Below are positions 47,648 to 58,134 of a stretch of 64,000 bases of DNA, piece after piece. The translations under genes were made by a program, and so were the position numbers. The DNA comes from Croceicoccus naphthovorans. GTDB lineage: Bacteria > Pseudomonadota > Alphaproteobacteria > Sphingomonadales > Sphingomonadaceae. A model generated the notes under the pieces. That model ran no database searches, was not told the DNA's origin, and worked only from the letters and a program-made list of their open reading frames with translations. How positions within the stretch are numbered: position 1 is the stretch's first letter; every line of letters begins with the position of its first letter. The DNA is taken from the NCBI RefSeq assembly GCF_001028705.1, contig NZ_CP011770.1, forward strand, positions 1,367,501-1,431,500. Direction: 5' to 3'.

Positions 47648-49827
47648 CAGAACTCGCTTTGCAGCGAAAGCGTAAATGTGCGCCCGCGCCCTGCGAAATA
47701 GCGGGAGTTGTCGAATGTCCGCACGGTATCACTGTCGTAGGTCAGGTAATATTCGTCGAGAGCATTCTGGATACCCAGCGAGAGGAGGCCAAACCCGGTC
47801 CGATAGCCGAGATAGGCGTCGAGCAGCGTGTACCCGTCGAATGCACTCTCGGGCACCTGCCCCTTGAACGTGCGAGAAAGATAGAAGCGTGCCTGTGCCC
47901 GTGCGCTGAAACGGCCCTGGGCGTAGTCGGCGGCCAGATTGAGGCGGTCGGGCGAGATATTGGCTCCGTCCAATTCGGCTTCTAGCACGCCGTCGCCGTC
48001 GTCATCGGTCCTGCCGATGAGGTGGCTGTAGGCGACGGATACGTCCAGACCGGGGACGGGTGTTCTGGTCTTGAGGCTGAGCTCCAGACCTTCGATCTCA
48101 ACCGGAGCGCGCACGACCTCGAAAATGCCGTCTCCGGTCAGTACCAGTCGCGATCCAAGCTCACTGGAAGACCAGAAGTAGCTTGCGCTCGCCTTCACCG
48201 GACCGCGTTCGACCTCGGCACCCAGTTCCCGGTTGTTGGAGATTACCGGTTCGAGCGAGAGGTAGTTGTCGATATCGACGCCCTGCTCGGTAATCCCCCG
48301 CAGAATGCGGCCTACGTCGGCGATCGTGTAGCCCTGCGCGTAGCTGCCGTAGGCGCGAACGCCGTCAATCGGCTCGACGATGACGCCGCCGTTGAACAGC
48401 GTCTTGCTGAAAGACGGATTGCCGCCCCCAACGATGACGGGTTCGTAGGTAGAGATGTCGCTTGCATCCGTCGCGCCGTAGGAGGCCAATGTTTCGTAGT
48501 CGGCGACCTTCAGTTTCACGTCCTCATGGCGCAGTCCGCCCGCAAGGCGCACCAGGCCGTCGGCAAGCTTGAGGTTCGCCTGAGCGAACGGCGCGTAGCT
48601 GCGAAATTCGGTTTCGGGCACCCATGCGCGGCCTGTCTGGACTAGGGTCTGTTCGGTTTTGTCGATCAAGGCGTCAAAGCCCAGCGTGACAACCAGATCG
48701 TCAAAGCCGGGGACGGACCTTTCGTAACTGACCTTGCCGCCGATCTTGCGTGATTTGTTGGCCGACTGGTCGAACAGTTGTCCGGTCGGATCGATATCGG
48801 GGTCCTGGAACGTGGCAAAGGTGCCGCCGCCGAAGGTGTCCTGCGTGCGGTTGTAGAACCCTTGCAAGGTGAAAGCGCCGCCGCCGAGTTCGCTGTCGGT
48901 GAGCGAAAGCGAGAGCATGTCCGCCTTGTTTGAAGGAGGATCGCCCGGCGTTTCGCCTTTCGTGCTGGACGCGGGTCGGCCCGCGCTCCTGTCGCCGGGA
49001 ACGATGACGTAGTTGTTGTTACCCTCCAGTTCGAAATGATTGGCAATCAGTTCGATGCGGGCATCGGGCGAAAGCTGATAGCCGATCCGTCCGAAAACCG
49101 ACCAGCTATCACTGTCCTGAATTTCGCCCTGCGTACCATCGACGCCGATGCGATTTCCTGCGCCGTCAACAAACGCTCCGCGTCGTTCAAATGCGCCACC
49201 GACAGAGGCATCGAGCGCCCCGCTGCGCCACCCGGCCAGTGCGGCAACCTTGCCGCCAAGCGCTTCGCCATCGAAGCCATCTGCTGCCGTTCCCTGCAGC
49301 AGGGTACGAACGGTCATGCCGTCGGCCTTCGGTGCGGGGACAGTGACCTGATTGACGACGCCGCCGGTTCCGCCAATGCCTTGCAGGGCGTTCGATCCGT
49401 AGATCACTTCGACTCTGTCGATGAAGAACGGGTCGATGGTGTAGCCGTCGCGCGAGCCGTCACGAACGGGCGTCGACTGAGGAATACCGTCGATCGCATA
49501 GAGAGGTGAACGGCCACGCAGGCTTTCACCCGCGCCGCTCAACTTTTCGCGCGTCGGAGAGAAGGATGGCAGGAGGGCCGATACGGCATCTACCGTCGAA
49601 CCAGAAATGACCAGTTGCCGGTCCAGGGTTTCGGCGTCGATCACGTCAATCGTCAGGGGAAGAGCGCTGACCGGCAATTGCGTTCGTGCGGCGGTCACTA
49701 CGATGTCTGACGTGGCATCCTTCGTTGCCTGACTTGCGGCATTCGCCTGGTCTGCCGTCTGTGCGATTGCTGGTGCCGCCAGGGCTAGAGCCGACGCCGA
49801 ATACACGAAAAGCTGACTGATACGCAT
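47647..49827 (-). CDS. TonB-dependent receptor (probable siderophore/iron)
   Basis: 726 residues from ATG 49827 with GAGGAGG seven bases upstream; a longer frame starts at 49854. Signal peptide MRISQLFVYSASALALAAPA with cleavage near AIAQ. A TonB-box-like SDIVVTAAR at about 40 precedes the plug domain (IDGIPQSTPVRDG, VEVIYGSNALQGIGGTGGVVNQVT). The 22-strand barrel ends in SLQSEF with terminal Phe. Partnered with the PepSY protein. A Fur-like half-site lies upstream. Confidence 0.93.
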   Translation of the reverse strand: MRISQLFVYSASALALAAPAIAQTADQANAASQATKDATSDIVVTAARTQLPVSALPLTIDVIDAETLDRQLVISGSTVDAVSALLPSFSPTREKLSGAGESLRGRSPLYAIDGIPQSTPVRDGSRDGYTIDPFFIDRVEVIYGSNALQGIGGTGGVVNQVTVPAPKADGMTVRTLLQGTAADGFDGEALGGKVAALAGWRSGALDASVGGAFERRGAFVDGAGNRIGVDGTQGEIQDSDSWSVFGRIGYQLSPDARIELIANHFELEGNNNYVIVPGDRSAGRPASSTKGETPGDPPSNKADMLSLSLTDSELGGGAFTLQGFYNRTQDTFGGGTFATFQDPDIDPTGQLFDQSANKSRKIGGKVSYERSVPGFDDLVVTLGFDALIDKTEQTLVQTGRAWVPETEFRSYAPFAQANLKLADGLVRLAGGLRHEDVKLKVADYETLASYGATDASDISTYEPVIVGGGNPSFSKTLFNGGVIVEPIDGVRAYGSYAQGYTIADVGRILRGITEQGVDIDNYLSLEPVISNNRELGAEVERGPVKASASYFWSSSELGSRLVLTGDGIFEVVRAPVEIEGLELSLKTRTPVPGLDVSVAYSHLIGRTDDDGDGVLEAELDGANISPDRLNLAADYAQGRFSARAQARFYLSRTFKGQVPESAFDGYTLLDAYLGYRTGFGLLSLGIQNALDEYYLTYDSDTVRTFDNSRYFAGRGRTFTLSLQSEF

Positions 49828-49861
49828 GTTTCCTCCTCTGAACGGGAGGGCCACTAAGGCT

Positions 49862-49880
49862 AATGAGAATGGATTGCAAC
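49862..49880 (-). promoter_or_regulatory. Fur-like half site upstream of the TonB receptor
   Basis: AATGAGAAT at 49862-49870 matches one half of the classical Fur palindrome (AATGAGAAT..ATTCTCATT); the second half, GGATTGCAAC, is degenerate. It lies about 35 bases upstream of the receptor ATG, where a repressor would block transcription. Iron control is an inference from the match and the operon content. Confidence 0.35.
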
Positions 49881-49993
49881 AGTGTGTCTAAGTTCCGGAC
49901 CGCGGTGCCGAAAGCTGACGTCCCACTTCCGGAAGGGTGCGGCGATTTCCAAAATTGCTCGGGATAAGCTGCGATAGCAGCCGACGTTCGCTT

Positions 49994-50157
49994 TCACTGC
50001 TCCAGCGCGGCAGCCAGATCCTTCAGTTTCGCCCTGCCGTCACCGCGCCATGCGCTACCGTGCATGCAGGCCAGTACCTTGGGCTCAAGTGCGGCCAATC
50101 GGTTCAGGACCGCGTCGGTGTCTGGGCTAGCGCGAACGCGGATGATTGCCTTCCGCC
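49994..50157 (-). pseudogene. C-terminal remnant of an MBL-fold metallo-hydrolase
   Basis: A minus-strand frame ending at the TGA 49996-49994 encodes DTDAVLNRLAALEPKVLACM, HGSAWRGDGRAKLKDLAAAL and EQ-stop. The block LACMHGSAWRGDG is the characteristic C-terminal block of a family of MBL-fold hydrolases. Upstream of about 50157 the homology stops and no start or zinc-binding HxHxDH motif is present, so only the tail survives. Confidence 0.6.
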
Positions 50158-50179
50158 ACGTTCGAGCGCATCTTGGGCC

Positions 50180-50593
50180 ATGGCCGATCTGTCACTCAGA
50201 ATGACGCTGATCAAGCGTGGCTTCGTTGCCCGCGCCGCGGGCCTTGTTGTCGCATCGTGCTGGGTTGCATTTCAAATCTCAGGTTTACCGGTCGCTGGAA
50301 CTGCGTTCGAAGGGATTTTCCTGGGCGCATTCCTTGCCTCGCCTTGGGCATTTGCGGTGCTGCTGGCGTTTTTGCTGTTCCCAGAGTTGCTCAACAAGCA
50401 CATCGTTATGGTTTGCATTGCTGGCCCCATAATCGTTTGGGCCACTGCCTACATGACAGTTCTTTATGGAGACTGGTTTCCTCCGACCTATATGGAACCT
50501 GTTATCGTCGCGAGCATCGTCGCGAGTGGCGTTTTTTATGCGCTGAACAGGAGGCCAAGCCGCCGCTCCCCCGCGCCAACGACCAGCGTTTGA
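50180..50593 (+). CDS. Hypothetical membrane protein
   Basis: 137 residues from ATG 50180 (ATG 50201 also possible). Four hydrophobic segments: VARAAGLVVASCWVAFQISG, GIFLGAFLASPWAFAVLLAFLLF, IVMVCIAGPIIVWATAYMTV and VIVASIVASGVFYAL. No recognised family. The frame extends upstream into the MBL remnant, which is non-coding on this strand. Confidence 0.55.
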   Translation: MADLSLRMTLIKRGFVARAAGLVVASCWVAFQISGLPVAGTAFEGIFLGAFLASPWAFAVLLAFLLFPELLNKHIVMVCIAGPIIVWATAYMTVLYGDWFPPTYMEPVIVASIVASGVFYALNRRPSRRSPAPTTSV

Positions 50594-50654
50594 GCGTGCC
50601 CGCATTCGGGCGTTTCACGACTGACAGTTTCCCAGCTTCAGTGGGATAGAAGCT

Positions 50655-50897
50655 CTATGTTTTCCGATCCTCAGCATCGGGCGGGGCCGGGAGATATTGG
50701 AAGTGCGTCGGATCCGATGGAAGTTCGCCATCTGTACCGTTGGCATTGATACCGCGCCAGCGACCGGTCAGGTCCTGATAGGCATGCCTTCCGCCTTTGC
50801 TGTACTTTGCACTATAGGTCCAAAGCGGCTTCATGTTTGGCGCCATGCTGATCGGCAACCATTCGTTCGTGTGATTGTCTTCGGATTGTCTTGGCAT
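50655..50897 (-). CDS. Hypothetical protein with WLPIS...THFQYLPAPP pattern
   Basis: 80 residues, soluble, aromatic-rich: EWLPISMAPNMKPLWTYSAK near the start and DPTHFQYLPAPPDAEDR near the end. The Trp-Leu-Pro-Ile opening and His-Phe/Trp-x-Pro-Leu-like ending recall the DUF551 architecture, but this is a weak resemblance. No strong ribosome site. Confidence 0.45.
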   Translation of the reverse strand: MPRQSEDNHTNEWLPISMAPNMKPLWTYSAKYSKGGRHAYQDLTGRWRGINANGTDGELPSDPTHFQYLPAPPDAEDRKT

Positions 50898-51086
50898 TGC
50901 CGAGGAGTGATAAGCAGCCGGATTCAGGTAAGTCTACGGTCCGATTGCTTTGAAAAATGACAGTTTCGGTCATCGGTGCTTTCGCGACCATTGATCGAGC
51001 CTTACCGGTCCGTACTCCCCGAAACGTGCTTGCTTGCGCGGCTGATACCAGAAGATTAGTTCTTCGGTTTTCAGGGAGTCGTTGGG

Positions 51087-51296
51087 ATGATCGTTCGTCC
51101 GGCTTGCGGGTTTTCTGCGATCGCTCTGCTGACCGCTTGTGCCACCACTGATCCCGGTTGGACAGGTTCTGGCGCGGAGCCTTTCGATCAGGCGCTTGCA
51201 GACTGCCATACGCAGGTGGACGTGATCCCCGAACAGGTTGGGCGCGAGGCTGCCTTGGATCGGTGCATGGCTGCCAAGGGCTGGACCCGCGGCTGA
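51087..51296 (+). CDS. Small lipoprotein
   Basis: 69 residues with a short signal and lipobox LLTAC followed by ATTDPG. The mature part has a pair of cysteines (ADCHTQVDVIPEQVGREAAL and DRCMAAKGWTRG), a common pattern in small alphaproteobacterial lipoproteins. GGGAG precedes ATG 51087. Function unknown. Confidence 0.6.
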   Translation: MIVRPACGFSAIALLTACATTDPGWTGSGAEPFDQALADCHTQVDVIPEQVGREAALDRCMAAKGWTRG

Positions 51297-51459
51297 GAGA
51301 CTTCAAAGATGCACGTTCAACCTATCGGGCTTCACGCCCAGCTCGCTTGATTCTGCGAACGGGCTGCGTCAATATGATATGTTCTGGCCTGACGGGTACC
51401 GTCGCGAGTCGGCATTTCCTGCGCTTGCGATCAAGTTCTGCAAGAAAGGATCGGAGATC

Positions 51460-51666
51460 ATGGAGAAGTTTCGCATTGAACTTTCCGACGATAGAACCGG
51501 CAAGCACGAGACGATCAGGTTCGAAGCGGAGGACGCATCAGGTGCACTCAACGTCCTGAGTACGCACGATACCGGATATCATGCGGAACTTTGGCAAGGC
51601 GATGAACTTGTCTGCAAATTGAGCCAGAATGCGCAAGCCGATGGCGTATGGCTGGTGGATTCATAG
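51460..51666 (+). CDS. Small hypothetical soluble protein
   Basis: 68 residues from ATG 51460 with GGAG five bases upstream. It starts MEKFRIELSDDRTGKHETIR and has alternating charged beta-like segments ending DGVWLVDS. The frame runs further upstream without plausible sequence. No family recognised. Confidence 0.55.
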   Translation: MEKFRIELSDDRTGKHETIRFEAEDASGALNVLSTHDTGYHAELWQGDELVCKLSQNAQADGVWLVDS

Positions 51667-51959
51667 ACCTCTGCCAAGCAAGATGCTCACGCGGTGCGGC
51701 TACCGGATGTCCACACAAGGCGATTTGTCATCCGACGGACAACACCGATCGACGACGCGGTGCGGTGCTTAGTTTCTGCTTGCACCGTCGACCTGCTTGC
51801 CATGTTGGATGCGGCGCTGGCCAAAGATGCAAATGACCGCTTGAGGCCGACTTACCGGAATGGTGGCTGCGACAGGTGAACTGTTCGTACGAACGCCCGA
51901 TAAGTCAGCCTCGGCTATCCAAAGCAGAAAGTCGGCACACAGCTCATTATTGCTCCCTC
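51667..51959. other. Intergenic stretch without a supportable gene
   Basis: A 61-codon frame from GTG 51694 to 51879 is the best candidate (RRTTPIDDAVRCLVSACTVD), but it has no ribosome site and no recognised homology. It may be the remains of a gene. Confidence 0.4.
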
Positions 51960-52739
51960 TCACAGGCCATGGGCGCAACAAGCCGAGGCCTCGATCTGCA
52001 GAGCATCTACTGAAAACGAGCCGTCCGCCTGGATCGCGAAATACGTCTGGATCTGTGCCGCCGCGGACTTCTGAAGCGAGCGGATCGCGATCCGATGCGC
52101 TTCGGGCGTGCGCATTCGGTCGACCCATGAAATATAATCCATGGTAATTCGCCGCTTTTCGGTTTTTCTGAGACGGAACCCCGCGTTGGCCATCGCACTC
52201 GTCCATTCGCTCTCGTTTCGGTTGCGAACGTGTGAGGGGTCACGCAGCAACTCAATCGCCTGAAGATGCGTGTCACATGACGCGTATTCGGACGAGACCA
52301 CGTCGAAGAACATGGCGATGCCGCCCGGTTTCAAGACTCGGCGCGCTTCCCGCAATCCGGACTCCCAGTCGCCCCAGTGGTGCGCGGAAAAGCGGCAGGC
52401 GAGCATATCGAAAGTGCCATCTTCGAACGGCAAACATTCGGCCCGCGCCGTACAAGTTTCAATGTTCGGCAACCCACGCTTCTCCGCCTCGACGGCAACG
52501 ACTGCGAGCATCTCTGGGGAGAGATCGACAGCGGTGACGCGGCGGGCATGTTCGGCCAGTCGATACGCTGCATGACCGCCGCCCGTGCCAAGGTCGAGCG
52601 CCCGGTCGGGCCTTGCTTGCGCGGCCACCGCCGCCAAGACGTCGAGATCTGCGCCATTCGCGTGTATCGAACTTGCGACATAAGCTTGCGCCTGTTCGCC
52701 AAATTGCGCCTGAACGGCGCTTTCATGCGTGCGTGTCAT
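51960..52739 (-). CDS. Class I SAM-dependent methyltransferase (UbiE-like)
   Basis: 259 residues. Motif I DLGTGGGHAAYRLAE, motif II-like VTAVDLSPEMLAVV, post-I ARAECLPFEDGTFDMLACRFSAHHW, and LREARRVLKPGGIAMFFDVV. The C-terminal part is helical with terminal cysteines (SACCAHGL). The substrate is unknown. It is divergent from an MmyB-type regulator, a frequent pairing in which the regulator controls its neighbour. Confidence 0.88.
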   Translation of the reverse strand: MTRTHESAVQAQFGEQAQAYVASSIHANGADLDVLAAVAAQARPDRALDLGTGGGHAAYRLAEHARRVTAVDLSPEMLAVVAVEAEKRGLPNIETCTARAECLPFEDGTFDMLACRFSAHHWGDWESGLREARRVLKPGGIAMFFDVVSSEYASCDTHLQAIELLRDPSHVRNRNESEWTSAMANAGFRLRKTEKRRITMDYISWVDRMRTPEAHRIAIRSLQKSAAAQIQTYFAIQADGSFSVDALQIEASACCAHGL

Positions 52740-52780
52740 ATGAATTGCCTCCTGTACCGCAATGGAAGCGCAGTAGTCAG

Positions 52781-52814
52781 CCTGTTACAAGATATGCAAT
52801 TATCCTGTTATAAG
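52781..52814. promoter_or_regulatory. Direct repeat in the methyltransferase/mmyB intergenic region
   Basis: CCTGTTACAAG (52781-52791) and CCTGTTATAAG (52804-52814) differ by one base and are 23 bases apart, on the same face of the helix. The second abuts the regulator ATG at 52816. A related CCTGTA occurs at 52751. These are candidate operators for the adjacent MmyB-type protein, able to act on both divergent genes. Confidence 0.5.
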
Positions 52815-52815
52815 G

Positions 52816-53589
52816 ATGCCTATGGAATACGAAGACCCGCGCAAGCAGCTCGGAAAATTCATTCGGGCGCATCGAGAAAGAATGCCGCCTGAAGGAATCC
52901 TACGCCGAAGTCGCACGCCCGGTTTGCGGCGAGAGGAATTGGCCGCGCGTGCCGGTATTGGTACTACATGGTGCGCGTGGATCGAGCAGGGACGCGAGGT
53001 CAATGTCTCGCCGGAGGCGCTGAACCGTCTGGCCAAAGCGTTGGAGCTGACCGCAGCGGAGCGTCGGTATCTGTTCGAATTGGGCGGTCGTCGCGATCCT
53101 GACGCTCCAATGGACACGACGGCACCGGCACCTGCCTCGGTGCTGGCAATGGTTTCGGCGCAGACATCCCCTGCCTACGGGTTGGACAGTCTCTGGAACG
53201 TGACCTGCTGGAATGGCGCGGCGCAAAATTTGTTCAGCGGTTGGCTGGATCGCGATGAAGATCGCAACCTACTTCGTTTTACGTTTCTCTCAACCTCGGC
53301 CCGGTCGTTAATTGTCGACTGGGAGGAGCGGGCCCGGCGGCTGATCTTCGAATTCAGGGCAGACTGCGCTTCGATCCTGAACGATCCTGCCCTCGCGACT
53401 ATAATTGAAGAGTTGAAGGCCAAATCGGCTTTCTTCGCGAACGAATGGGAGGCGCAAGGCGTAGTCGCGCGTGAGGGCGGTATCCGTACTTTTCTCCACC
53501 CAGAAGAGGGTGAACTGACCTTCAAGCAATGTACTTTCAATGCTGCGGAGCGGCCGGATCACAAGCTTGTTGTGCTCATCCCGGTCTGA
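52816..53589 (+). CDS. MmyB-type XRE transcriptional regulator
   Basis: 257 residues. An N-terminal XRE helix-turn-helix (RTPGLRREELAARAGIGTTWCAWIEQGREVNVSPEALNRLAKALEL shows the pattern PGLRREELA..AG.....YTWLEQGR) is followed by the MmyB-like ligand domain (YGLDSLWNVTCWNGAAQNLF, LLRFTFL, REGGIRTFLHPEEGELTF). In the related structure this domain binds a fatty-acid-like ligand. ATG 52816 or 52822 may be used. It likely controls itself and the divergent methyltransferase. Confidence 0.9.
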   Translation: MPMEYEDPRKQLGKFIRAHRERMPPEGILRRSRTPGLRREELAARAGIGTTWCAWIEQGREVNVSPEALNRLAKALELTAAERRYLFELGGRRDPDAPMDTTAPAPASVLAMVSAQTSPAYGLDSLWNVTCWNGAAQNLFSGWLDRDEDRNLLRFTFLSTSARSLIVDWEERARRLIFEFRADCASILNDPALATIIEELKAKSAFFANEWEAQGVVAREGGIRTFLHPEEGELTFKQCTFNAAERPDHKLVVLIPV

Positions 53590-53815
53590 GATTGGCGTGG
53601 ACGCGAACTTAGCCATTTTCATCGTCGCAGCCTTGCATCGGAGCCTGCGCGGTAGACGTGACAATTGAAGCGCCAGTGCCGCCATCCACCGACGGGGGTG
53701 CAAGGACAGTTGCGCGATCGACAATCGCTAACATTCCACCGCCTAACGCGCCGATCAAAGGAACGACCGGTCCTCCCAACTGTTCGGGTTTTAAGCGCAA
53801 GCAAAGGACTTTCCG

Positions 53816-55429
53816 ATGACCGACACCCCCAAATGCCCATACACGACGACCGATGCAGGCATCCGCGTGCAAAGCGATGAGCATTCGCTGACCGTGGGGC
53901 GCGATGGGCCGATAGTGCTCAATGACCACTACCTCATCGAGCAAATGGCGAACTTCAATCGTGAGCGCATTCCCGAGCGGCAACCGCACGCCAAGGGATC
54001 GGGGGCCTTCGGCTACTACGAGACAACCGCCGACGTTTCGAAGTATACGAGGGCAAAGATTTTCCAGCCCGGCGCCAAGGCGGAGTGCGCCGTCCGGTTC
54101 AGCACCGTGGCAGGGGAGCGCGGCAGCCCGGACACTTGGCGCGATCCCCGCGGCTTTTCGGTGAAGATCTATACCGAGGATGGCAATTTTGACATGGTCG
54201 GCAACAACACGCCGATCTTCTTCATTCGTGATCCACTCAAGTTTCAGCATTTTATCCGCAGCCAGAAGCGACGCGCCGATAACGGTCTGCGCGACCACGA
54301 TATGCAGTGGGACTTCTGGACGCTCAGCCCAGAAAGTGCGCATCAGGTAACCTATCTGATGGGCGACCGTGGTATCCCCAAAAACTGGCGCGAGATGAAC
54401 GGCTATTCCAGCCACACATACATGCTGATCAACGAAGACGGTGAGAAGTTCTGGGTCAAGTTCCACTGGCACACCGATCAGGGAACCGAGAGCGGCAATG
54501 CCCACCTCACGCAAGATGAAGCCGATCGCATGGCCGGGATCGACGGTGACTTCCACCGCCGCGATCTGTTCGAGGCGATTGCCAAGGGTGACCACCCCAG
54601 CTGGACGCTGAAATGGCAGATTATGCCGTTTGAGGAGGCGAAGACTTATCGGATTAATCCGTTCGACCTCACCAAGGTATGGCCCCATGACGACTATCCG
54701 CTGATCGAGGTCGGCAAGCTGACGCTGACCGAGAACCCGGTCGACTGGGATACGCAGATCGAGCAGCTTGCATTCGAACCGAACAACATGGTGCCGGGCA
54801 TCGGCCTGTCTCCAGACAAGATGCTGCTTGCACGCGGGTTTTCCTATGCCGATGCGCATCGCGCGAGGTTGGGCGTCAACTACAAGCAGATCCCGGTTAA
54901 TCGGGCGAAGAACGCCGAGGTTCACAGCTATTCGCGCGCGGGTAAGGGGCGGACGGTGAACGCGGTCGACCCGGTCTATGCACCCAATTCGTATGGCGGC
55001 CCCGGCGCGGAGCCGCAGGTGGGCGGCGAAGCGACGTGGATGTCGGATGGCGACATGGTGCGCGCGGCCTATACCCTCCGCGAGGACGACGACGACTGGA
55101 GTCAGGCCGGTGCATTGGTGCGCGAGGTTATGGATGATGAACAGCGGGATCGCTTTGTCGATAACGTTGCCGGTCATCTGGCCGATGGCGTCAGCGAACC
55201 GATCCTTGTTCGTGCCTTCGATTATTGGCGCAATGTCGACAAGGATATCGGCGACCGCATCGAGAGAGCCACGCGAGACCTGATCGGCGGCAAATCCGAA
55301 GCCCCCGGCATGGCGAGTGCGAAATCAATCGAGGGCTACTCGGGTATTCCGAGTACCTCGTCACTCGCTAAGGGCGAGGGGCAGATGGGGGCGAACCAAG
55401 ATCTGCGCGAGCCACAATCAGCAAAATAG
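53816..55429 (+). CDS. katA: Monofunctional haem catalase
   Basis: Decomposes hydrogen peroxide. 537 residues of the small-subunit (clade 3-like) class, longer than the usual ~480-500 through a C-terminal Gly/Ser/Lys extension. Catalytic His in [20 protein letters not shown], distal Asn in [20 protein letters not shown] and the haem Tyr in [24 protein letters not shown] are all present. The gene stands alone; the upstream 226 bases hold only weak frames and no clear OxyR site. The symbol is assigned on class only. Confidence 0.95.
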   Translation: MTDTPKCPYTTTDAGIRVQSDEHSLTVGRDGPIVLNDHYLIEQMANFNRERIPERQPHAKGSGAFGYYETTADVSKYTRAKIFQPGAKAECAVRFSTVAGERGSPDTWRDPRGFSVKIYTEDGNFDMVGNNTPIFFIRDPLKFQHFIRSQKRRADNGLRDHDMQWDFWTLSPESAHQVTYLMGDRGIPKNWREMNGYSSHTYMLINEDGEKFWVKFHWHTDQGTESGNAHLTQDEADRMAGIDGDFHRRDLFEAIAKGDHPSWTLKWQIMPFEEAKTYRINPFDLTKVWPHDDYPLIEVGKLTLTENPVDWDTQIEQLAFEPNNMVPGIGLSPDKMLLARGFSYADAHRARLGVNYKQIPVNRAKNAEVHSYSRAGKGRTVNAVDPVYAPNSYGGPGAEPQVGGEATWMSDGDMVRAAYTLREDDDDWSQAGALVREVMDDEQRDRFVDNVAGHLADGVSEPILVRAFDYWRNVDKDIGDRIERATRDLIGGKSEAPGMASAKSIEGYSGIPSTSSLAKGEGQMGANQDLREPQSAK

Positions 55430-55604
55430 CAATTTGTTCTAGGTATTAGTCATCCAGGCCGATACCGGCTCCGGTGAAACGCTTCAGAATGACTCTCGTC
55501 CGATTGCAACACGGACTGGCGGCACGCCCTCTTTAGCGGATCACGCCGCTATCAATTGGTGGTCGTGAACCGCACCGAGATTGCCGGAGGCTATTTGGTT
55601 TGAG

Positions 55605-56833
<1,229 letters not shown>

Positions 56834-56886
56834 GATGCTCCATCCTACTCAGGAGTTGGAGCCTCCGGCAATCTCGGTGCGGTTCA

Positions 56887-57207
56887 GTCTATATCTCGCC
56901 CAGCTATCCCGGTGCCTATGCCATCGTCGAGGACGGAGCTGTCCGCCGGGTTTCGGTTGGTCAGAACTCCGACGTAAAGCTGATAGAGGGGATCGGTATC
57001 GGCTCTACCCGCGCCGACATCGACGCCAACCTTCCCGGTTTTCGTGAAACCCCGCACAAGTACATCGAAGGCGGCACATACCTGACCGCGCCCAATGCCG
57101 ACAGCGGCGACCCGGCGGTGCGGTTCGAACTGGATGCGGACGGCAAGGTCACCGAAATGCACGTCGGCACGATGCCGGTGCTGGGCTATGTAGAGGCGTG
57201 CTCCTGA
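56887..57207 (+). pseudogene. C-terminal fragment of a sphingomonad exported protein, cut by IS3
   Basis: Directly at the right IS3 border an open frame without a start encodes about 106 residues: VYISPSYPGAYAIVEDGAVR, SVGQNSDVKLIEGIGIGSTR, ADIDANLPGFRETPHKY and a C-terminal VLGYVEACS. This looks like the second half of a common sphingomonad lipoprotein with a GIGIGSTRADI repeat motif. The 5' half is not recognisable left of the IS, so insertion may have been accompanied by deletion. Confidence 0.65.
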
Positions 57208-57211
57208 TCGT

Positions 57212-58134
57212 TCAGCCGCAGCTATCGTCGGCGCCGATCGCATCCCACATGCGGTCGATATCGGCGGGCAGGCACAGGTCGGTACCGGGGGTAAGAACGG
57301 CGGCGGTGCCCGCGGCCATGCCCCGGCGGAACGCGTCGGCGGTGCTCATCCCGCTGGCAAGGCCGTGGACCATCCCAGCGACAAAGCTGTCGCCCGCGCC
57401 GGTCGCGCTTTGCACCGGAACGTCCAGCCCGGCGCGGCAGAGCGAGCCGCTCTCGTCCGCCAGCACGGCCCCGCGATGGCCAAGGGTGACGGCGACGATC
57501 CGGGCCTTGCCGCTGCGGACAAGGCCGTGCGCAGCGTCGCCGATGTCCGCAGGGCCGCCGAACTTGCGCCCGGTCAGCGCCTCGAACTCGCCAAGGCTGG
57601 GCTTGATAAGGGCGAGGCCGCCGGTCTCGATCGCGGCAGCAAGGGCGGGGCCGGAGGTGTCGAGGACCATGCGCACGCCTCGACCGGCGCAGGTGTCGGC
57701 AAGGCGGGCGTAGAAGTCGTCAGGCACGCCGCGGGGCAGGGAACCGCTGGCCACCAGCCACTCGCATTCGGCGGTGGCGGCGAAGTCGAGCACCGATTGC
57801 CACCCGGGCGGTGAGAGTTCCGGGCCTTGGGGTACGAAGCGGAACTCCTGCCCGCTGCTGCGTTCGAACACGGCAAGGCTCATGCGGGTCTGGCCCGACA
57901 CCGGGATGCAATGGCGCGGTACGCCGATGCGGTCGATCAGGTCGTCCAGCAAGCCGCCGCTGGCCCCGCCCGCGCAATAGGCGGCGGTGACCGGCGCGCC
58001 AAGGCGGTGGAGGACGCGGGCTACGTTGATGCCGCCGCCGCCGGGGTCATAGCGTTCGTTGCCGGTGCGGATCTTGTGCGTAGGGCGCACGACATCGGCC
58101 TCGCAGGCTCCGTCGATGGCGGGGTTGAGTGTAA
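57212..58134 (-). pseudogene. PfkB-family sugar-phosphate kinase, 3' part (split by IS1380)
   Basis: Related to 1-phosphofructokinase/6-phosphofructokinase 2. DPGGGGINVARVLHRLG binds substrate and ATGAGDSFVAGMVHGLASG holds the catalytic Asp and anion hole. The reading frame begins inside LTLNPAIDGACEADVV at the 4-bp target duplication of the IS, so the first residues are missing; an in-frame GTG at 58090 could still initiate a protein lacking about 23 residues. The start of the gene lies at 59781-59803. Confidence 0.85.

Noticed and set aside
53609..55177. Very long open frame antisense to the catalase gene
   Set aside because: Shadow frame caused by high GC codon usage; the plus strand encodes an unambiguous catalase. 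The part outside the catalase (53609-53815) is weakly protein-like but has no start signal or family.
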